Shown: piece by piece, positions 1 through 8,407 of the stretch
How the letters are laid out: every line of letters begins with the position of its first letter
Position numbering within the stretch: the stretch's first letter is position 1
Assembly (NCBI RefSeq): GCF_009707385.1
Contig: NZ_CP046115.1
Location: 4,650,001-4,714,000, forward strand
DNA: 64,000 nt
Reading direction: 5' to 3'
DNA from: Klebsiella oxytoca
GTDB lineage: Bacteria > Pseudomonadota > Gammaproteobacteria > Enterobacterales > Enterobacteriaceae
Translations under genes and position numbers: made by a program
Notes under the pieces: generated by a model
The model's input: the letters and a program-made list of their open reading frames with translations, nothing else
What the model was told of the DNA's origin: nothing
Database searches by the model: none

Positions 1-310
1 AATTGATATTCAGATTTTTAATCAGGTCCGCGGTGATACAGGGGCGCACTTTTTTATCCGCCTGTTCGGCAAATAACACCGGGCTCTGAGTGACGGATTC
101 ACCGTTAACGAAAATATCCGTTGACCAGGTTCCGGGCGTGGCGGAGCCGCCGTTTTCAAAACGGGACAGATCGATTTTCTCCTCACCGGAGGTGTTCAGA
201 AAGACCGGATCGAACGTCAGGTCCTCGCTCCCGAAAGCGGCCCGGGTCGGGCTCATCACGGCCGCCATGACCGCAAGGGCAATAAATGAATATCCGCACT
301 GAAGACGCAT
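1..310 (-). CDS. Fimbrial outer-membrane usher, N-terminal fragment (cut by window edge)
   Basis: Translating the minus strand from the ATG at 308-310 gives about 103 residues before the window ends. There is a signal peptide of about 28 residues, then a segment typical of the PapC N-terminal domain: DLSRFENGG followed by PGTWSTDIFVNG, the strand-turn-strand that receives chaperone-subunit complexes. An AAGGA Shine-Dalgarno lies about 9 bases upstream. The usher forms the outer-membrane pore and assembly platform for pilus subunits. It follows the chaperone at 354-1085 by about 40 bases and is probably co-transcribed with it and the pilin at 1134-1694. The plug, barrel and C-terminal domains lie outside the window, so intactness cannot be judged. 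Confidence 0.85.
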   Translation of the reverse strand, partial: MRLQCGYSFIALAVMAAVMSPTRAAFGSEDLTFDPVFLNTSGEEKIDLSRFENGGSATPGTWSTDIFVNGESVTQSPVLFAEQADKKVRPCITADLIKNLNIN

Positions 311-353
311 GACGCTTTTTCCTTGTGACTGATCCATAAAACGGTTGTCGGGG

Positions 354-1085
354 TTACAGGGTGTAATCGACCTTCTTGAGGGCACCCCAGTCGTTGACGT
401 ACTCGTACGTCAGGACAGAGCCGGCCCCGGCGCGCACGTTGGCAGGCAGAGTGAAGGTGTAGCGGCCCGTCGGGGGCACCATCTCGCCTTCCACAGAGCC
501 TTTACTCCCGACGCCTTTCAGGGAGATTGAGACCAGCGACACAAAGTAGGGAGAGGAATTGATGGCGGTCAGCTTATTGCCCGACACGGACCAGGTCAGG
601 CGATCGGCGGCCTCGCTGGCTTTAGCGCGATCGGCCAGGGCCGCAGGACGGTAAAAGAATTTGATACGGGTGCGAAACGCGACCTGAAGCCGGTTATCTT
701 TTTCATTTTTTTTCAGGGCCGGGACTTCGAGGACATTCAGCCAGTAGACCGATTCCTTGTCCTGTGCCAGGGCCGGGACGCCGGTGTAGCTGATGCGCAG
801 GGTCTGGCTCTTGTCGGCGTTGATGCGATTCACCGGAGGCATCAGGGTGAACGGGGTACGGATACGGTCGGGGCTGGCGTTCATATCCCCGTCGTCTATC
901 CAGCTCTGGACCAGCACCGGCAGAGTTCCGGTGTTGGTGAGACGGACGGCGACTTCCCGTTCCTGGCCGGCATAGACCACGCGAGTGCCGTTGATAATAA
1001 CGCTGGCCGACGCTGGCAGGGACACGGCCGCAGCCAGCAGGCAGGCTGAGGCAGGAAGGGTGCGGATAAGGGCTGAAAAGGCCAT
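354..1085 (-). CDS. Periplasmic fimbrial chaperone (PapD family)
   Basis: A 243-residue protein with a signal peptide of about 27 residues (ends near ASA). The mature part shows the PapD-type two-immunoglobulin layout: an N-terminal strand beginning VIINGTRVVYAG, the ESVYWLNVLEVP stretch, and FRTRIKFFYRP before the second domain. The chaperone donates its G1 strand to pilins in the periplasm and delivers them to the usher. It lies between the pilin (1134-1694, 48 bases upstream) and the usher fragment, the usual order for a chaperone-usher operon. The family is certain; the specific fimbrial type is not, so no symbol is given. Confidence 0.93.
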   Translation of the reverse strand: MAFSALIRTLPASACLLAAAVSLPASASVIINGTRVVYAGQEREVAVRLTNTGTLPVLVQSWIDDGDMNASPDRIRTPFTLMPPVNRINADKSQTLRISYTGVPALAQDKESVYWLNVLEVPALKKNEKDNRLQVAFRTRIKFFYRPAALADRAKASEAADRLTWSVSGNKLTAINSSPYFVSLVSISLKGVGSKGSVEGEMVPPTGRYTFTLPANVRAGAGSVLTYEYVNDWGALKKVDYTL

Positions 1086-1133
1086 ACGGGACTCCTGAAT
1101 GGCGGGGGGAGCGGACTCCCCCCGAGGTACGGA

Positions 1134-1694
1134 TTACTTGTACTGCAGGTTGTAAACAACGCTGCTGGTGACGGTGCCCGGGGTGGTCTGGGCATTCGCG
1201 AAGTATTCAACGGCGTACGGCAGCAGTGCGGTACCGTCAGCGTTGATGTCGACATAGGCCATGCCATCAACCTGATCGGTGTTACCTACGTTAATCGGCG
1301 CATAGCTGTTGGAAGCATCCAGCAGGCGCAGGTCAACGTTAGTGGCGCTGCCGCCGACGTTTTTCAGACGACCGGTGCTCAGATCAACGGTGTTACCCGG
1401 CTGGAAGAACGCCGAGACTTTAGAGTGGCCGCCTTCGGTGCCAATCACGCAGTCGGAGATGTTCATGTTGAAGGAAGTACGGCCGGTGGTGTCGCCGCTG
1501 GCGGTCAGCTGGTTTACGCCGACGGTCGGCAGGATGACGGTCGCGTCGGAGCCCTGGCCGTTAATATCCACTTCGCAGGTGGTGTCGGTCAGCTCACCGT
1601 TAAAAGTAATGGTCCCGGTGGAAGCTGCCTGGGCGGAAAATGCTGCGAGAGCGAAAACAGCAAAGAGGGAGGTACTGACGACTGACTTTTTCAT
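1134..1694 (-). CDS. Major fimbrial subunit (pilin), first fimbrial cluster
   Basis: A 186-residue pilin with a 23-residue signal peptide ending AQA. The mature N terminus STGTITFNGELTDTTCEV has the alternating hydrophobic donor strand followed by the first conserved Cys. The second Cys is in ISDCVIGTEGG, and the protein ends with the usual penultimate Tyr (YNLQYK). It is the first structural gene of the cluster and therefore probably the abundant shaft subunit. A 245-base AT-rich gap separates it from the regulator at 1940-2413 and should hold the operon promoter. I saw no flanking inverted repeats that would suggest a phase-variable switch. Confidence 0.92.
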   Translation of the reverse strand: MKKSVVSTSLFAVFALAAFSAQAASTGTITFNGELTDTTCEVDINGQGSDATVILPTVGVNQLTASGDTTGRTSFNMNISDCVIGTEGGHSKVSAFFQPGNTVDLSTGRLKNVGGSATNVDLRLLDASNSYAPINVGNTDQVDGMAYVDINADGTALLPYAVEYFANAQTTPGTVTSSVVYNLQYK

Positions 1695-1939
1695 AAAATT
1701 ATCCTTAATTGATTACTTTTGGTTTTACATGATTCAGGCAAAGAGAACCCTGCCTCAGCATCATGAATGCTGATACAAAAAATGGTGGATGGTCATATTT
1801 AAATTAAAGACATCCCTGTATTATTATCGATATCAGGTACGCTTCGGGAGTAAAACTCACCCCATAGTTCCCAGCGTCAAATAATATTGACATCTATCAT
1901 TAATCGATAAAATACCCTAATGAACTATCAAACGCGCAA

Positions 1940-2413
1940 TTAAATACCATTACGATAACTAAATTGCTTTTTACCATCCGTTAAATTAATAACGCGATCT
2001 ATTGTGGTGCTTCGCGTATACAGCGGCGTTATCTTGTCATTTATCAGGTAGTACCCTTTCCCTCTGACGCGCATAAATAACTCGCTTTTAATACCAAGCT
2101 TATTCAATTTTTTATTTAAATTCTGCATCACCTGCCACAGACGATTATAGGTACCTGAGAGATCGTTCTTTTCCCAAACGTTAAGAATGATTTCATCGTC
2201 TGTCACAACACCTTTACCAGCATGCTGTATAAGATAAAAAAGCAGCTCGCCCATAGTGTTTCTTAGCTGGCACGAGCTACCCTTATGGCTAATAAGCTGC
2301 TGTTGAAATGGTAAATAAAGAACAGAGGAATCGATAAGATATCCATACAGTTTATTCATATGCATGTCCGTAACTGCTCCATATTCAGATGCTCCGTTTT
2401 GTATATTTATCAT
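1940..2413 (-). CDS. Winged-helix transcriptional regulator (OmpR/CadC-type DNA-binding domain), likely fimbrial regulator
   Basis: 157 residues with one recognisable domain, roughly 20-125, resembling the OmpR/PhoB/CadC C-terminal winged helix. It shows NTMGELLFYLIQHAGKGVV, DDEIILNVWEK, RLWQVMQNLNKKL and the wing VRGKGYYL. There is no receiver domain and no obvious membrane segment, so it is a stand-alone DNA-binding protein. The gene is AT-rich. The start is uncertain: ATGs near 2413 and near 2365-2359 (MHMNKL) are all possible and none has a strong ribosome site. It reads in the same direction as the pilin operon 245 bases downstream, which suggests local control of fimbriation; this link is inferred only from position. 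Confidence 0.75.
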   Translation of the reverse strand: MINIQNGASEYGAVTDMHMNKLYGYLIDSSVLYLPFQQQLISHKGSSCQLRNTMGELLFYLIQHAGKGVVTDDEIILNVWEKNDLSGTYNRLWQVMQNLNKKLNKLGIKSELFMRVRGKGYYLINDKITPLYTRSTTIDRVINLTDGKKQFSYRNGI

Positions 2414-2839
2414 ATCTTTTTGTTACTCTGATTGAACCCAAGTCATAAAAAAAACATATGTGAAGTAAAAAAAGCCAAAAAAGCAAACCGCAACAAAATA
2501 AAACTCCATTGAATATCTTAAACAAAAAATAAAACTTCAATAAAATCGGGTTGATTTCAATAAAATTCCAGAAAAATAAGACCAATCCCAATGAAGATGT
2601 AAATTTTTTTTATCTTCATAAAGAAAAATCTTAGACTGATTGTTAATTAGTTGTTTAATGCAATCTCTATAAATGTTTCAGGAATCATCCGTTTTGCCTT
2701 GTTTAAGCCACGCTCAGTCCCCACACCCGTCGACAAGAACCAATATGGAAATCTAATAAATTTAAAAAACCAGTTTAATTAACCATTACAAATAAGATTA
2801 AAAGAATAACAAACTAAAAAAGAGGCCAGACACCGAAGG
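2414..2839. other. AT-rich intergenic region, no gene seen
   Basis: About 425 bases of very AT-rich sequence between the winged-helix regulator (minus) and the ACP-thioesterase gene (plus). A 68-codon hydrophobic reading frame on the minus strand overlaps the regulator start and has low-complexity composition; I do not treat it as a gene. No polyketide synthase coding remnant is recognisable upstream of 2840. Confidence 0.6.
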
Positions 2840-4069
2840 ATGGCGAGCCAGATGAGATATCTGGAGGATGTACTGCTGATATTCATCCTGAATGGCAGCA
2901 CATGGCGCTCTGGATTAACGGATGAACAACGCCGGGCGGTATTAACCGATAGCGTAAATAGCGGCATCGCAAAAATCATGCACCTTGAGAGCAGCCACGC
3001 GATAGACCCGGACCGCTCGTTACAGGAAATAGGCCTGGACTCGATGATGGCGGTAATATTGCGACAACGCCTGGCGGCCGTTACCCATCTGGAATTGCCG
3101 CCAACCCTGCTGTTTGATTATCCAACCCCGAATGCGTTGATCGCCTATCTCTATCAGCAGACCGGGCAAGCTGCTGCCGGTAAGCACCACGCTCCGGTTG
3201 CGTCGGATAGCCAACGCCCGACGCCAACGAAAGATACCGGGATACCGACGCCTGAGGCAGGGATGCTTTCACAACAGGTTGCCCGGGCCTTCAACGCCCG
3301 GCAATTTGAGCATGGTCAGCAATTGCTGGATATCATCGGTGCTATGGCGGGCAGGCTCACCCATGACAGTCTGCCGCTTGCGGGAAGCCCGGCCGTCAAA
3401 CTAGCAACCGGCCCGGATCAACCGGAGCTTTATTGCGTTGCGCCATTTTTACCGATGGGGATATTTGAATACGCAGATTTTGCGGCGCAGTTTCAACAGC
3501 AAAGAAACGTCTGGGTACTCCCTAACCCCGGTTTTGCCGCAGAACAAAGGCTACCGGGCCAAATCAAGCAGGTGCTCGACTATTACCAGAATGCGATTGC
3601 GCAAAGTTCGCACCATCACCCCTTCGTTTTGGTCGGACACAGCGGCGGCGGCGTGCTGGCGCATCTTCTTGCCGCTCACCTTGAGTCTCAGAGCATTCAG
3701 CCTGTCGCCCTGGTTCTGATAGACAGTTATCCCTCCGGGAGCATGACGCCTGAGTTCAGGAATTCGCTAATGCTTAGCCTCGGCGCGCTGTGGTCGACGA
3801 TGCCGCCGGCCGATCAACAGATGATAGCCAGCGCGTGGTATCAACAGCTGCTGGCCGGTCAGAGCCTGCCGCCAATTAGTACTCCAGCCATGTTAATACG
3901 CTGTCGGGATCCTCTACCTTCTTTGCAAACGTCTGATAGCAACGCATGGCAAACACAATGGCCGAATGCAGCCATAACGGTCGATGTTCCAGGAGATCAT
4001 TTCTCCATGATTCATCAATATAGCGATATTACCGCCGCGCAAATCCGGCAGTGGCTGGAGACTTGCTAG
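2840..4069 (+). CDS. Orphan polyketide-synthase-type acyl carrier protein/thioesterase didomain protein
   Basis: 409 residues. Residues about 30-105 form a modular-PKS acyl carrier domain: IGLDSMMAV places the phosphopantetheine Ser at 68, followed by LPPTLLFDYPTP. After a Pro/Thr-rich linker (about 108-145), residues about 190-407 form a type I thioesterase with GHSGGG (Ser268), LIDSYP (Asp295) and GDHFSM (His387), so the catalytic triad looks intact. This is the arrangement found at the C terminus of a modular polyketide or hybrid synthase, yet no ketosynthase, acyltransferase or adenylation domain is nearby. The first 22 residues do not resemble a synthase and the Shine-Dalgarno is poor, so the start is doubtful and the gene may be a 5'-truncated remnant. 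The lipocalin-like gene follows by 45 bases. Confidence 0.82.
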   Translation: MASQMRYLEDVLLIFILNGSTWRSGLTDEQRRAVLTDSVNSGIAKIMHLESSHAIDPDRSLQEIGLDSMMAVILRQRLAAVTHLELPPTLLFDYPTPNALIAYLYQQTGQAAAGKHHAPVASDSQRPTPTKDTGIPTPEAGMLSQQVARAFNARQFEHGQQLLDIIGAMAGRLTHDSLPLAGSPAVKLATGPDQPELYCVAPFLPMGIFEYADFAAQFQQQRNVWVLPNPGFAAEQRLPGQIKQVLDYYQNAIAQSSHHHPFVLVGHSGGGVLAHLLAAHLESQSIQPVALVLIDSYPSGSMTPEFRNSLMLSLGALWSTMPPADQQMIASAWYQQLLAGQSLPPISTPAMLIRCRDPLPSLQTSDSNAWQTQWPNAAITVDVPGDHFSMIHQYSDITAAQIRQWLETC

Positions 4070-4114
4070 TATATATATGCTTCGGTGACATTCTTCATTT
4101 CAGTAGAGGCTCCA

Positions 4115-4582
4115 ATGATCGAGACAACCCATTTTTTAGGCGCCTGGCGGTTGGTATCAGCCGAATTTAAACTCAGCGATGGCAGTAAACGCTATCCGTT
4201 AGGTAAAGAAGTCGTTGGCAGGCTGAACTATGATGCGCACGGAAACATGAGTGCCCAGCTCTATCGTGCCGACCGGCAGAATTTTATTCATGACGATCAG
4301 ACAGCAGCCACTGCTAATGAGATCAAAGACGCCTTCATATCATCGGTATGTTATTTTGGCCGATATACGCTGGATCTGGAAAATCAGACGATTATCCATT
4401 TTGTCGAAGGAAGCCTTTTCCCTAACTGGATTGGCGGTAAGCAGCTGCGTTATTTCCACTTTGAGGATGAGAAGCTGTTTTTATCCACCCCACCTTTCGT
4501 GATGAACGACGTTACGCAAACCGGCACCCTGGTCTGGGCAAGAGTGGCAAACCCGAGCCATACCGAGCCTGAACAAGATTAA
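4115..4582 (+). CDS. Lipocalin-like domain protein
   Basis: 155 residues from the ATG at 4115, chosen because AGAGG lies 6 bases upstream; an earlier GTG at 4085 lacks such a site. The sequence fits the bacterial lipocalin-like family often found near polyketide clusters: LGAWRLVSAEFKLSDG at the start, GRLNYDAHGNMSAQLYR, then repeated beta strands such as SVCYFGRYTLDLENQTI and a C-terminal TGTLVWARV. No signal peptide is visible, so it is probably cytoplasmic. It follows the ACP-thioesterase gene closely on the same strand and is probably co-transcribed. A role in binding or modifying the thioesterase product is inference from context. Confidence 0.75.
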   Translation: MIETTHFLGAWRLVSAEFKLSDGSKRYPLGKEVVGRLNYDAHGNMSAQLYRADRQNFIHDDQTAATANEIKDAFISSVCYFGRYTLDLENQTIIHFVEGSLFPNWIGGKQLRYFHFEDEKLFLSTPPFVMNDVTQTGTLVWARVANPSHTEPEQD

Positions 4583-5319
4583 CTGGCGTTCAGATTTCCT
4601 CTGTCGCGTCAGGTTGGCTCAAATTCCTGAGCTCGGCCTGATGCATCTAAAACACATTTGCTATGTAGATCAATAAATTAAAATAATCCCTCTGTGAATT
4701 TTATTGTTTATCAACCTCTTCTTCAGGGCCGTAAAACTATGGCGCCATATCATTCCGCTAAACAGCGCCATATTCACTACTCTGTAATATCATACAAATG
4801 AAATTTGTATAAATTGAAATAGATTATCCTTGCATATTATAAAAAATAAAAGTTTTAAACTTCATTGTTTTATGCGCAATTTAAAAGAAACAAAAATCCT
4901 AAAATCAGACAAAAATAGAGTTTTCAACTAAAAATAAATTCAAAGCCAGATTTAATATTCAGTAAAAACCAAAATCAAAGCCTTAAATTCTTAGCAAACA
5001 GGATTATTGATCTCTCATTTCAAATAAAGGTACTATCTAAAACGTATAGGGGATTTATACCTGACGTTCTACAGAACGAATCAGACGGGAATAACAAGGA
5101 AATGGAATTCATTGTTTTCACTTCCAATATAAAAAAATACTTTAAAAATCAGTATGATAAATATTGATTAGCATCGCTTATTTCAATAAAAACCCAAATA
5201 CCCGTATCTAAAAATGATGTAAAAGCCATGTTATTTACGTGAGCCTTTTTAAGCAGGTGTATTGCAATCTATCGTTTTACCCAGGATTAATGCTGTTTAT
5301 TTTCTACCAAGGAGCCATT
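4583..5319. other. Long AT-rich intergenic region, no gene seen
   Basis: About 735 bases, strongly AT-rich from 4660 onward, between the lipocalin-like gene and the small lipoprotein. No reading frame with a credible ribosome site or protein-family resemblance was found. A short GCTCA/TGAGC inverted repeat near 4616-4632 follows the lipocalin-like gene but has no T-run. Promoter-like TATAAT/TTGACA variants are too common in such sequence to assign. Confidence 0.6.
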
Positions 5320-5487
5320 ATGTTTAGTTCGTTAAAAATTATCGCGATTGCTTTCTTCGTTGCTACCGTTACCGGCTGTACCGGCAGCGTTTATAACAAA
5401 GAAAAAAACTGCAACTATGATTACTTATTACATCCGGCAGTTTCGATTTCAAAAGTGATCGGTGGTTGCGGCCCGGCAGATAAGTAA
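5320..5487 (+). CDS. Small DUF4223-family lipoprotein (YhfL-like)
   Basis: 55 residues from the ATG at 5320, which has an AAGGAG ribosome site 5 bases upstream; a longer frame starting at 5239 lacks one. The N terminus is a lipoprotein signal with lipobox VTGC (Cys20), so the mature form is about 36 residues and membrane-anchored. The mature part, with KNCNYDYLLHPA and SKVIGGCG, closely resembles E. coli YhfL as I remember it, including two conserved Cys. Its function is unknown. It is monocistronic, between a long AT-rich gap and the convergent DASS transporter. Confidence 0.85.
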   Translation: MFSSLKIIAIAFFVATVTGCTGSVYNKEKNCNYDYLLHPAVSISKVIGGCGPADK

Positions 5488-5598
5488 TATCAGGTCAGGG
5501 AACTGGTATTATGCTGGTCCCTGCTCCCAAAAAACCTTCTCATATTAATGAGTTACCTGTAGCTAATCACATTAAAATATTGTGCTATCTATTATATA

Positions 5599-5630
5599 CA
5601 GCACGACGGTCAACTATGACCGCCGTGCTG
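5599..5630. terminator. Hairpin between the DUF4223 lipoprotein and DASS transporter genes
   Basis: CAGCACGACGGT pairs with ACCGCCGTGCTG across a short loop, with one internal mismatch. It lies 24 bases past the transporter stop codon (minus strand) and also downstream of the lipoprotein gene, so it may serve both. The T-run is weak. Confidence 0.5.
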
Positions 5631-5653
5631 CATGTAAGCTCAACTTTCGAAAA

Positions 5654-7042
5654 TCATACCCAGAACAGCATACTGAACCCGGTCAGTACGATGATACAAG
5701 CGATGTTCAAAAACAGGCCTGCACGCATCATTTCATGCTGTTTGATATGGCCGGTAGCGAAAACAATAGCGTTTGGTGGAGTCGCTACGGGCAGCATAAA
5801 AGCGCACGACGCAGCGATGGCAATTAACACCGACAGAATCACTGGCGACAGTCCGAAAGCTTCGGCAACCGAGGCAAACACCGGAATTAACAAAGCGGCA
5901 CTGGCCGTATTACTGGCAAATTCCGTTAGAAATACCACGAATGCGACAATGACCAGAATAATGATAAATATCCCCATATGAGCGACCATCGAGCTGATTT
6001 GATTCGCCAGGAACAGGCTGGTGCCGGTTTCCTTGAGGACATTACTTAAACAGATGCCGCCGCCGAATAATAACAGCACACCCCAGTCAGCCGTTTTTTC
6101 TATATCCTTCCAGTGAACAACTCGCGCAAAATTCACTAAAATAATGGCGCCCAGGGCCACAATAGTATCAAAAGACTTAAATCCGCCCAGCAGCTCATTA
6201 ATTGGGCCGCTGAATATCCAAAAGAATACTGTCAGTCCAAAAATAGCCGATGTGACTATTTTTCCTTTATCCCAGTTGACCTGTTCAGTACTAATCTCAA
6301 AGGTCCCTTTGAGGTCCGGTCTGAAGACAACGTAGAGGATAGCGATTGCGGTGGGAAGCAATATAAGCATTGCCGGGAAGCCAAACTTCATCCAGTCAAT
6401 GAAAGAGAGTCCAACCTCAGCGGCGGCAATGGCATTCGGCGGACTGCCGACGATTGTCGCCATCCCGCCAATACTGGCACTGTATGCAATGCCGAGCAGG
6501 ACAAAAACATACGTCGAGTGGCTACTTTTGCTATTAACTTTGCTCAAGATGCCCAGAACTAACGGCATCATCATGGCGGCCGTCGCGGTATTACTGATCC
6601 ACATAGAGAGCGCAGCTGTAACACCAAATAACATAAAGACTGCGAGGCTCATTTTTCCCCGCGCCATCGCCAACACCTTGTCGGCAATGACTTTATCAAG
6701 CCCCTGCACGTGCATTGCAGCAGCCAGAGCAAACCCTCCCAGGAACAGGAATATCGTTGAGTTTGCGAAACTATTTAATGCAGCCTGAGTATTAAAGACC
6801 CCCAGCAGCACGGCCATTACCGGAACTATTATTGCCGTAACGGTAACGTGTAGCGCTTCTGTCAGCCATAACACGGCGATAAAAGCGAGCATACTAAGAC
6901 CCATGACCACTTTGGGTTCATAGGGGAGCGTATTGTAGAGAACAATAAAGAGAACAATATCGAGAAGGATAATGATATTGTTCCGATTGAAAAACCACTC
7001 ATGGGTATTGGTGGGTAAAGGAGTCATGTCGTTTTTATTCAT
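5654..7042 (-). CDS. DASS-family (SLC13) sodium-coupled anion/dicarboxylate symporter
   Basis: 462 residues, hydrophobic throughout, with about 11-12 membrane segments. Two family signature repeats are visible: [12 protein letters not shown] (SNT at 150-152) and [13 protein letters not shown] (SNT at 377-379). Each is followed by a glycine/proline-rich hairpin ([11 protein letters not shown] and [11 protein letters not shown]), the binding-site elements of the VcINDY/CitT fold. The family imports di- or tricarboxylates or sulfate with sodium, or exchanges them; the substrate cannot be read from sequence. The gene stands alone with no metabolic partner beside it. A second ATG at codon 6 is a possible start. 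Confidence 0.9.
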   Translation of the reverse strand: MNKNDMTPLPTNTHEWFFNRNNIIILLDIVLFIVLYNTLPYEPKVVMGLSMLAFIAVLWLTEALHVTVTAIIVPVMAVLLGVFNTQAALNSFANSTIFLFLGGFALAAAMHVQGLDKVIADKVLAMARGKMSLAVFMLFGVTAALSMWISNTATAAMMMPLVLGILSKVNSKSSHSTYVFVLLGIAYSASIGGMATIVGSPPNAIAAAEVGLSFIDWMKFGFPAMLILLPTAIAILYVVFRPDLKGTFEISTEQVNWDKGKIVTSAIFGLTVFFWIFSGPINELLGGFKSFDTIVALGAIILVNFARVVHWKDIEKTADWGVLLLFGGGICLSNVLKETGTSLFLANQISSMVAHMGIFIIILVIVAFVVFLTEFASNTASAALLIPVFASVAEAFGLSPVILSVLIAIAASCAFMLPVATPPNAIVFATGHIKQHEMMRAGLFLNIACIIVLTGFSMLFWV

Positions 7043-7286
7043 ACTGGCTTCCTTGTAACTGGTTACCAGCGAATCATTACATGCATATGTCCTGAAAGTA
7101 TAAATTATGTTCTCGATCTGTTAACTGAGTCGTAAAAATCGAATTCCCCGGCGCATGATTAATTGACCATGATATTTCAGGAAATGGTTTCCAAATATAA
7201 AGTTATTTATTGGAGCAGAAAGGTTATTACGAATCGCCTTATTCGGCCGCATCTATTAACCCGCAAATAAAAAACGTCGTTTCATA

Positions 7287-7317
7287 AAAGAACTGAGGGA
7301 CCAGCCCTCAGTTCTTT
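7287..7317 (-). terminator. Terminator of the alpha/beta hydrolase gene
   Basis: A perfect 13-bp stem (AAAGAACTGAGGG and its complement) around the loop ACCAG, 17 bases past the hydrolase stop codon. A-rich sequence at the left end gives a T-run on the minus strand. Confidence 0.8.
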
Positions 7318-7333
7318 AGTTGAACGATTTTTA

Positions 7334-8170
7334 TTATGCGCGGATAAATGCCAGTAAATCGGCATTAATCATCTCAGCGTGAGAGGTATGCATCCCGTGC
7401 GGCAAACCCGGATAAATTTTCAGCACGCTGTTAACCAGTAATTCATGCTGCATAAGGGCGGCATTTTTATAAGGAACAACCTGGTCGTCATCGCCCTGCA
7501 TAACCAGTACCGGTACCGTGATGGCTCTTAAATCCTCCGTCTGGTCGGTTTCTGAAAATGCTTTAATACCCTCATAATGGGCTTTGGCGCTTCCAGTCAT
7601 TCCCTGACGCCACCAGTTCTCAATCGTGCCCTGCGAAACCTCAGCGCCTTCACGATTAAATCCATAGAAAGGCCCGCTGGCGACATCAAGGTAAAACTGA
7701 GAGCGATTAGCGGCTAGCGCCTTACGGAAGCCATCGAAAACTTCAACTGGCGTGCCTCCCGGATTGTTGACCGTTTTAACCATCAGAGGAGGTACGGAGC
7801 TGATAAGTACCGCCTTAGCAACCCTTCCCTGCGGCTGACCGTATCTGGCAACATAGCGCGCAACCTGACCACCGCCGGTGGAGTGCCCTACGTGAACCGC
7901 ATTATGCAGATCCAGACTTTCTACCACCGCCGTAACGTCGGCAGCGTAGTGGTCCATATCGTGCCCTTCACTAACCTGATCTGAACGACCATGACCGCGG
8001 CGGTCGATGGCGATGACGCGATATCCTTGCGCCAGGAAAAACAACATCTGGTTATCCCAGTCATCGGCGCTCAAAGGCCAGCCGTGGTGAAACACAATCG
8101 GCTGCCGATCTTCAGCACCCCAGTCTTTGTAATAAATGTTCACGCCATCTTTGGTTTTTACGAATGCCAT
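7334..8170 (-). CDS. Alpha/beta hydrolase of the non-haem chloroperoxidase/arylesterase type
   Basis: 278 residues, the usual length for cofactor-free haloperoxidase-like hydrolases. Key elements: the oxyanion-hole segment FHHGWPLSADDW, the nucleophile elbow GHSTGGG (Ser97), an acid in MQGDDDQVVP (Asp228/229) and His258 in GLPHGM. The triad is complete. Such enzymes act as esterases with promiscuous perhydrolase or haloperoxidase activity in the cytoplasm; the physiological substrate is unknown. The gene is monocistronic, with its own terminator downstream and a repeat element plus a 20-bp palindrome upstream. Confidence 0.9.
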   Translation of the reverse strand: MAFVKTKDGVNIYYKDWGAEDRQPIVFHHGWPLSADDWDNQMLFFLAQGYRVIAIDRRGHGRSDQVSEGHDMDHYAADVTAVVESLDLHNAVHVGHSTGGGQVARYVARYGQPQGRVAKAVLISSVPPLMVKTVNNPGGTPVEVFDGFRKALAANRSQFYLDVASGPFYGFNREGAEVSQGTIENWWRQGMTGSAKAHYEGIKAFSETDQTEDLRAITVPVLVMQGDDDQVVPYKNAALMQHELLVNSVLKIYPGLPHGMHTSHAEMINADLLAFIRA

Positions 8171-8223
8171 ATTGTTTTCTCCTTCTATAAATATCTTTAG
8201 CGTCAGAATTCGATATAGTTATT

Positions 8224-8244
8224 CCCGTCATACTTCAGGTTGCG
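8224..8244 (+). repeat. Short dispersed repeat copy (CGTCATACTTCAGGTTGC type)
   Basis: The sequence CCCGTCATACTTCAGGTTGC here recurs as CCCGTCATACTTCAAGTTGC at 39298-39318, with a decayed inverted copy near 45122-45143. All three lie in intergenic DNA. This is a known type of small dispersed enterobacterial intergenic repeat. Confidence 0.6.
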
Positions 8245-8293
8245 TGGGCACTGGCTGCGCACTCGCCCCTTTGGAGCCAGCGCAAGCGCTATT

Positions 8294-8313
8294 CAAAACG
8301 GTTAACCGTTTTG
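8294..8313. repeat. 20-bp perfect palindrome
   Basis: CAAAACGGTTAACCGTTTTG reads identically on both strands. It lies 124 bases upstream of the hydrolase start and 95 bases past the adhesin stop. It could be an operator or a terminator; its perfect twofold symmetry with no loop favours a dimeric protein site, but no regulator is known. Confidence 0.5.
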
Positions 8314-8407
8314 TCCTGCAACACGAATTATTTAGGGTAGAGCTTCACTGCTGAATATTCGCTATTACGTTAATAAACAGGCTCGAACAAATTAATACCT
8401 GTCATCG

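Noticed and set aside
2385..2591. 68-codon very hydrophobic minus-strand frame
   Set aside because: Low-complexity Phe/Leu composition expected from AT-rich DNA, overlaps the regulator start and has no ribosome site.
8224..8320. ERIC element
   Set aside because: The sequence does not contain the ERIC core; it is a shorter, different repeat.
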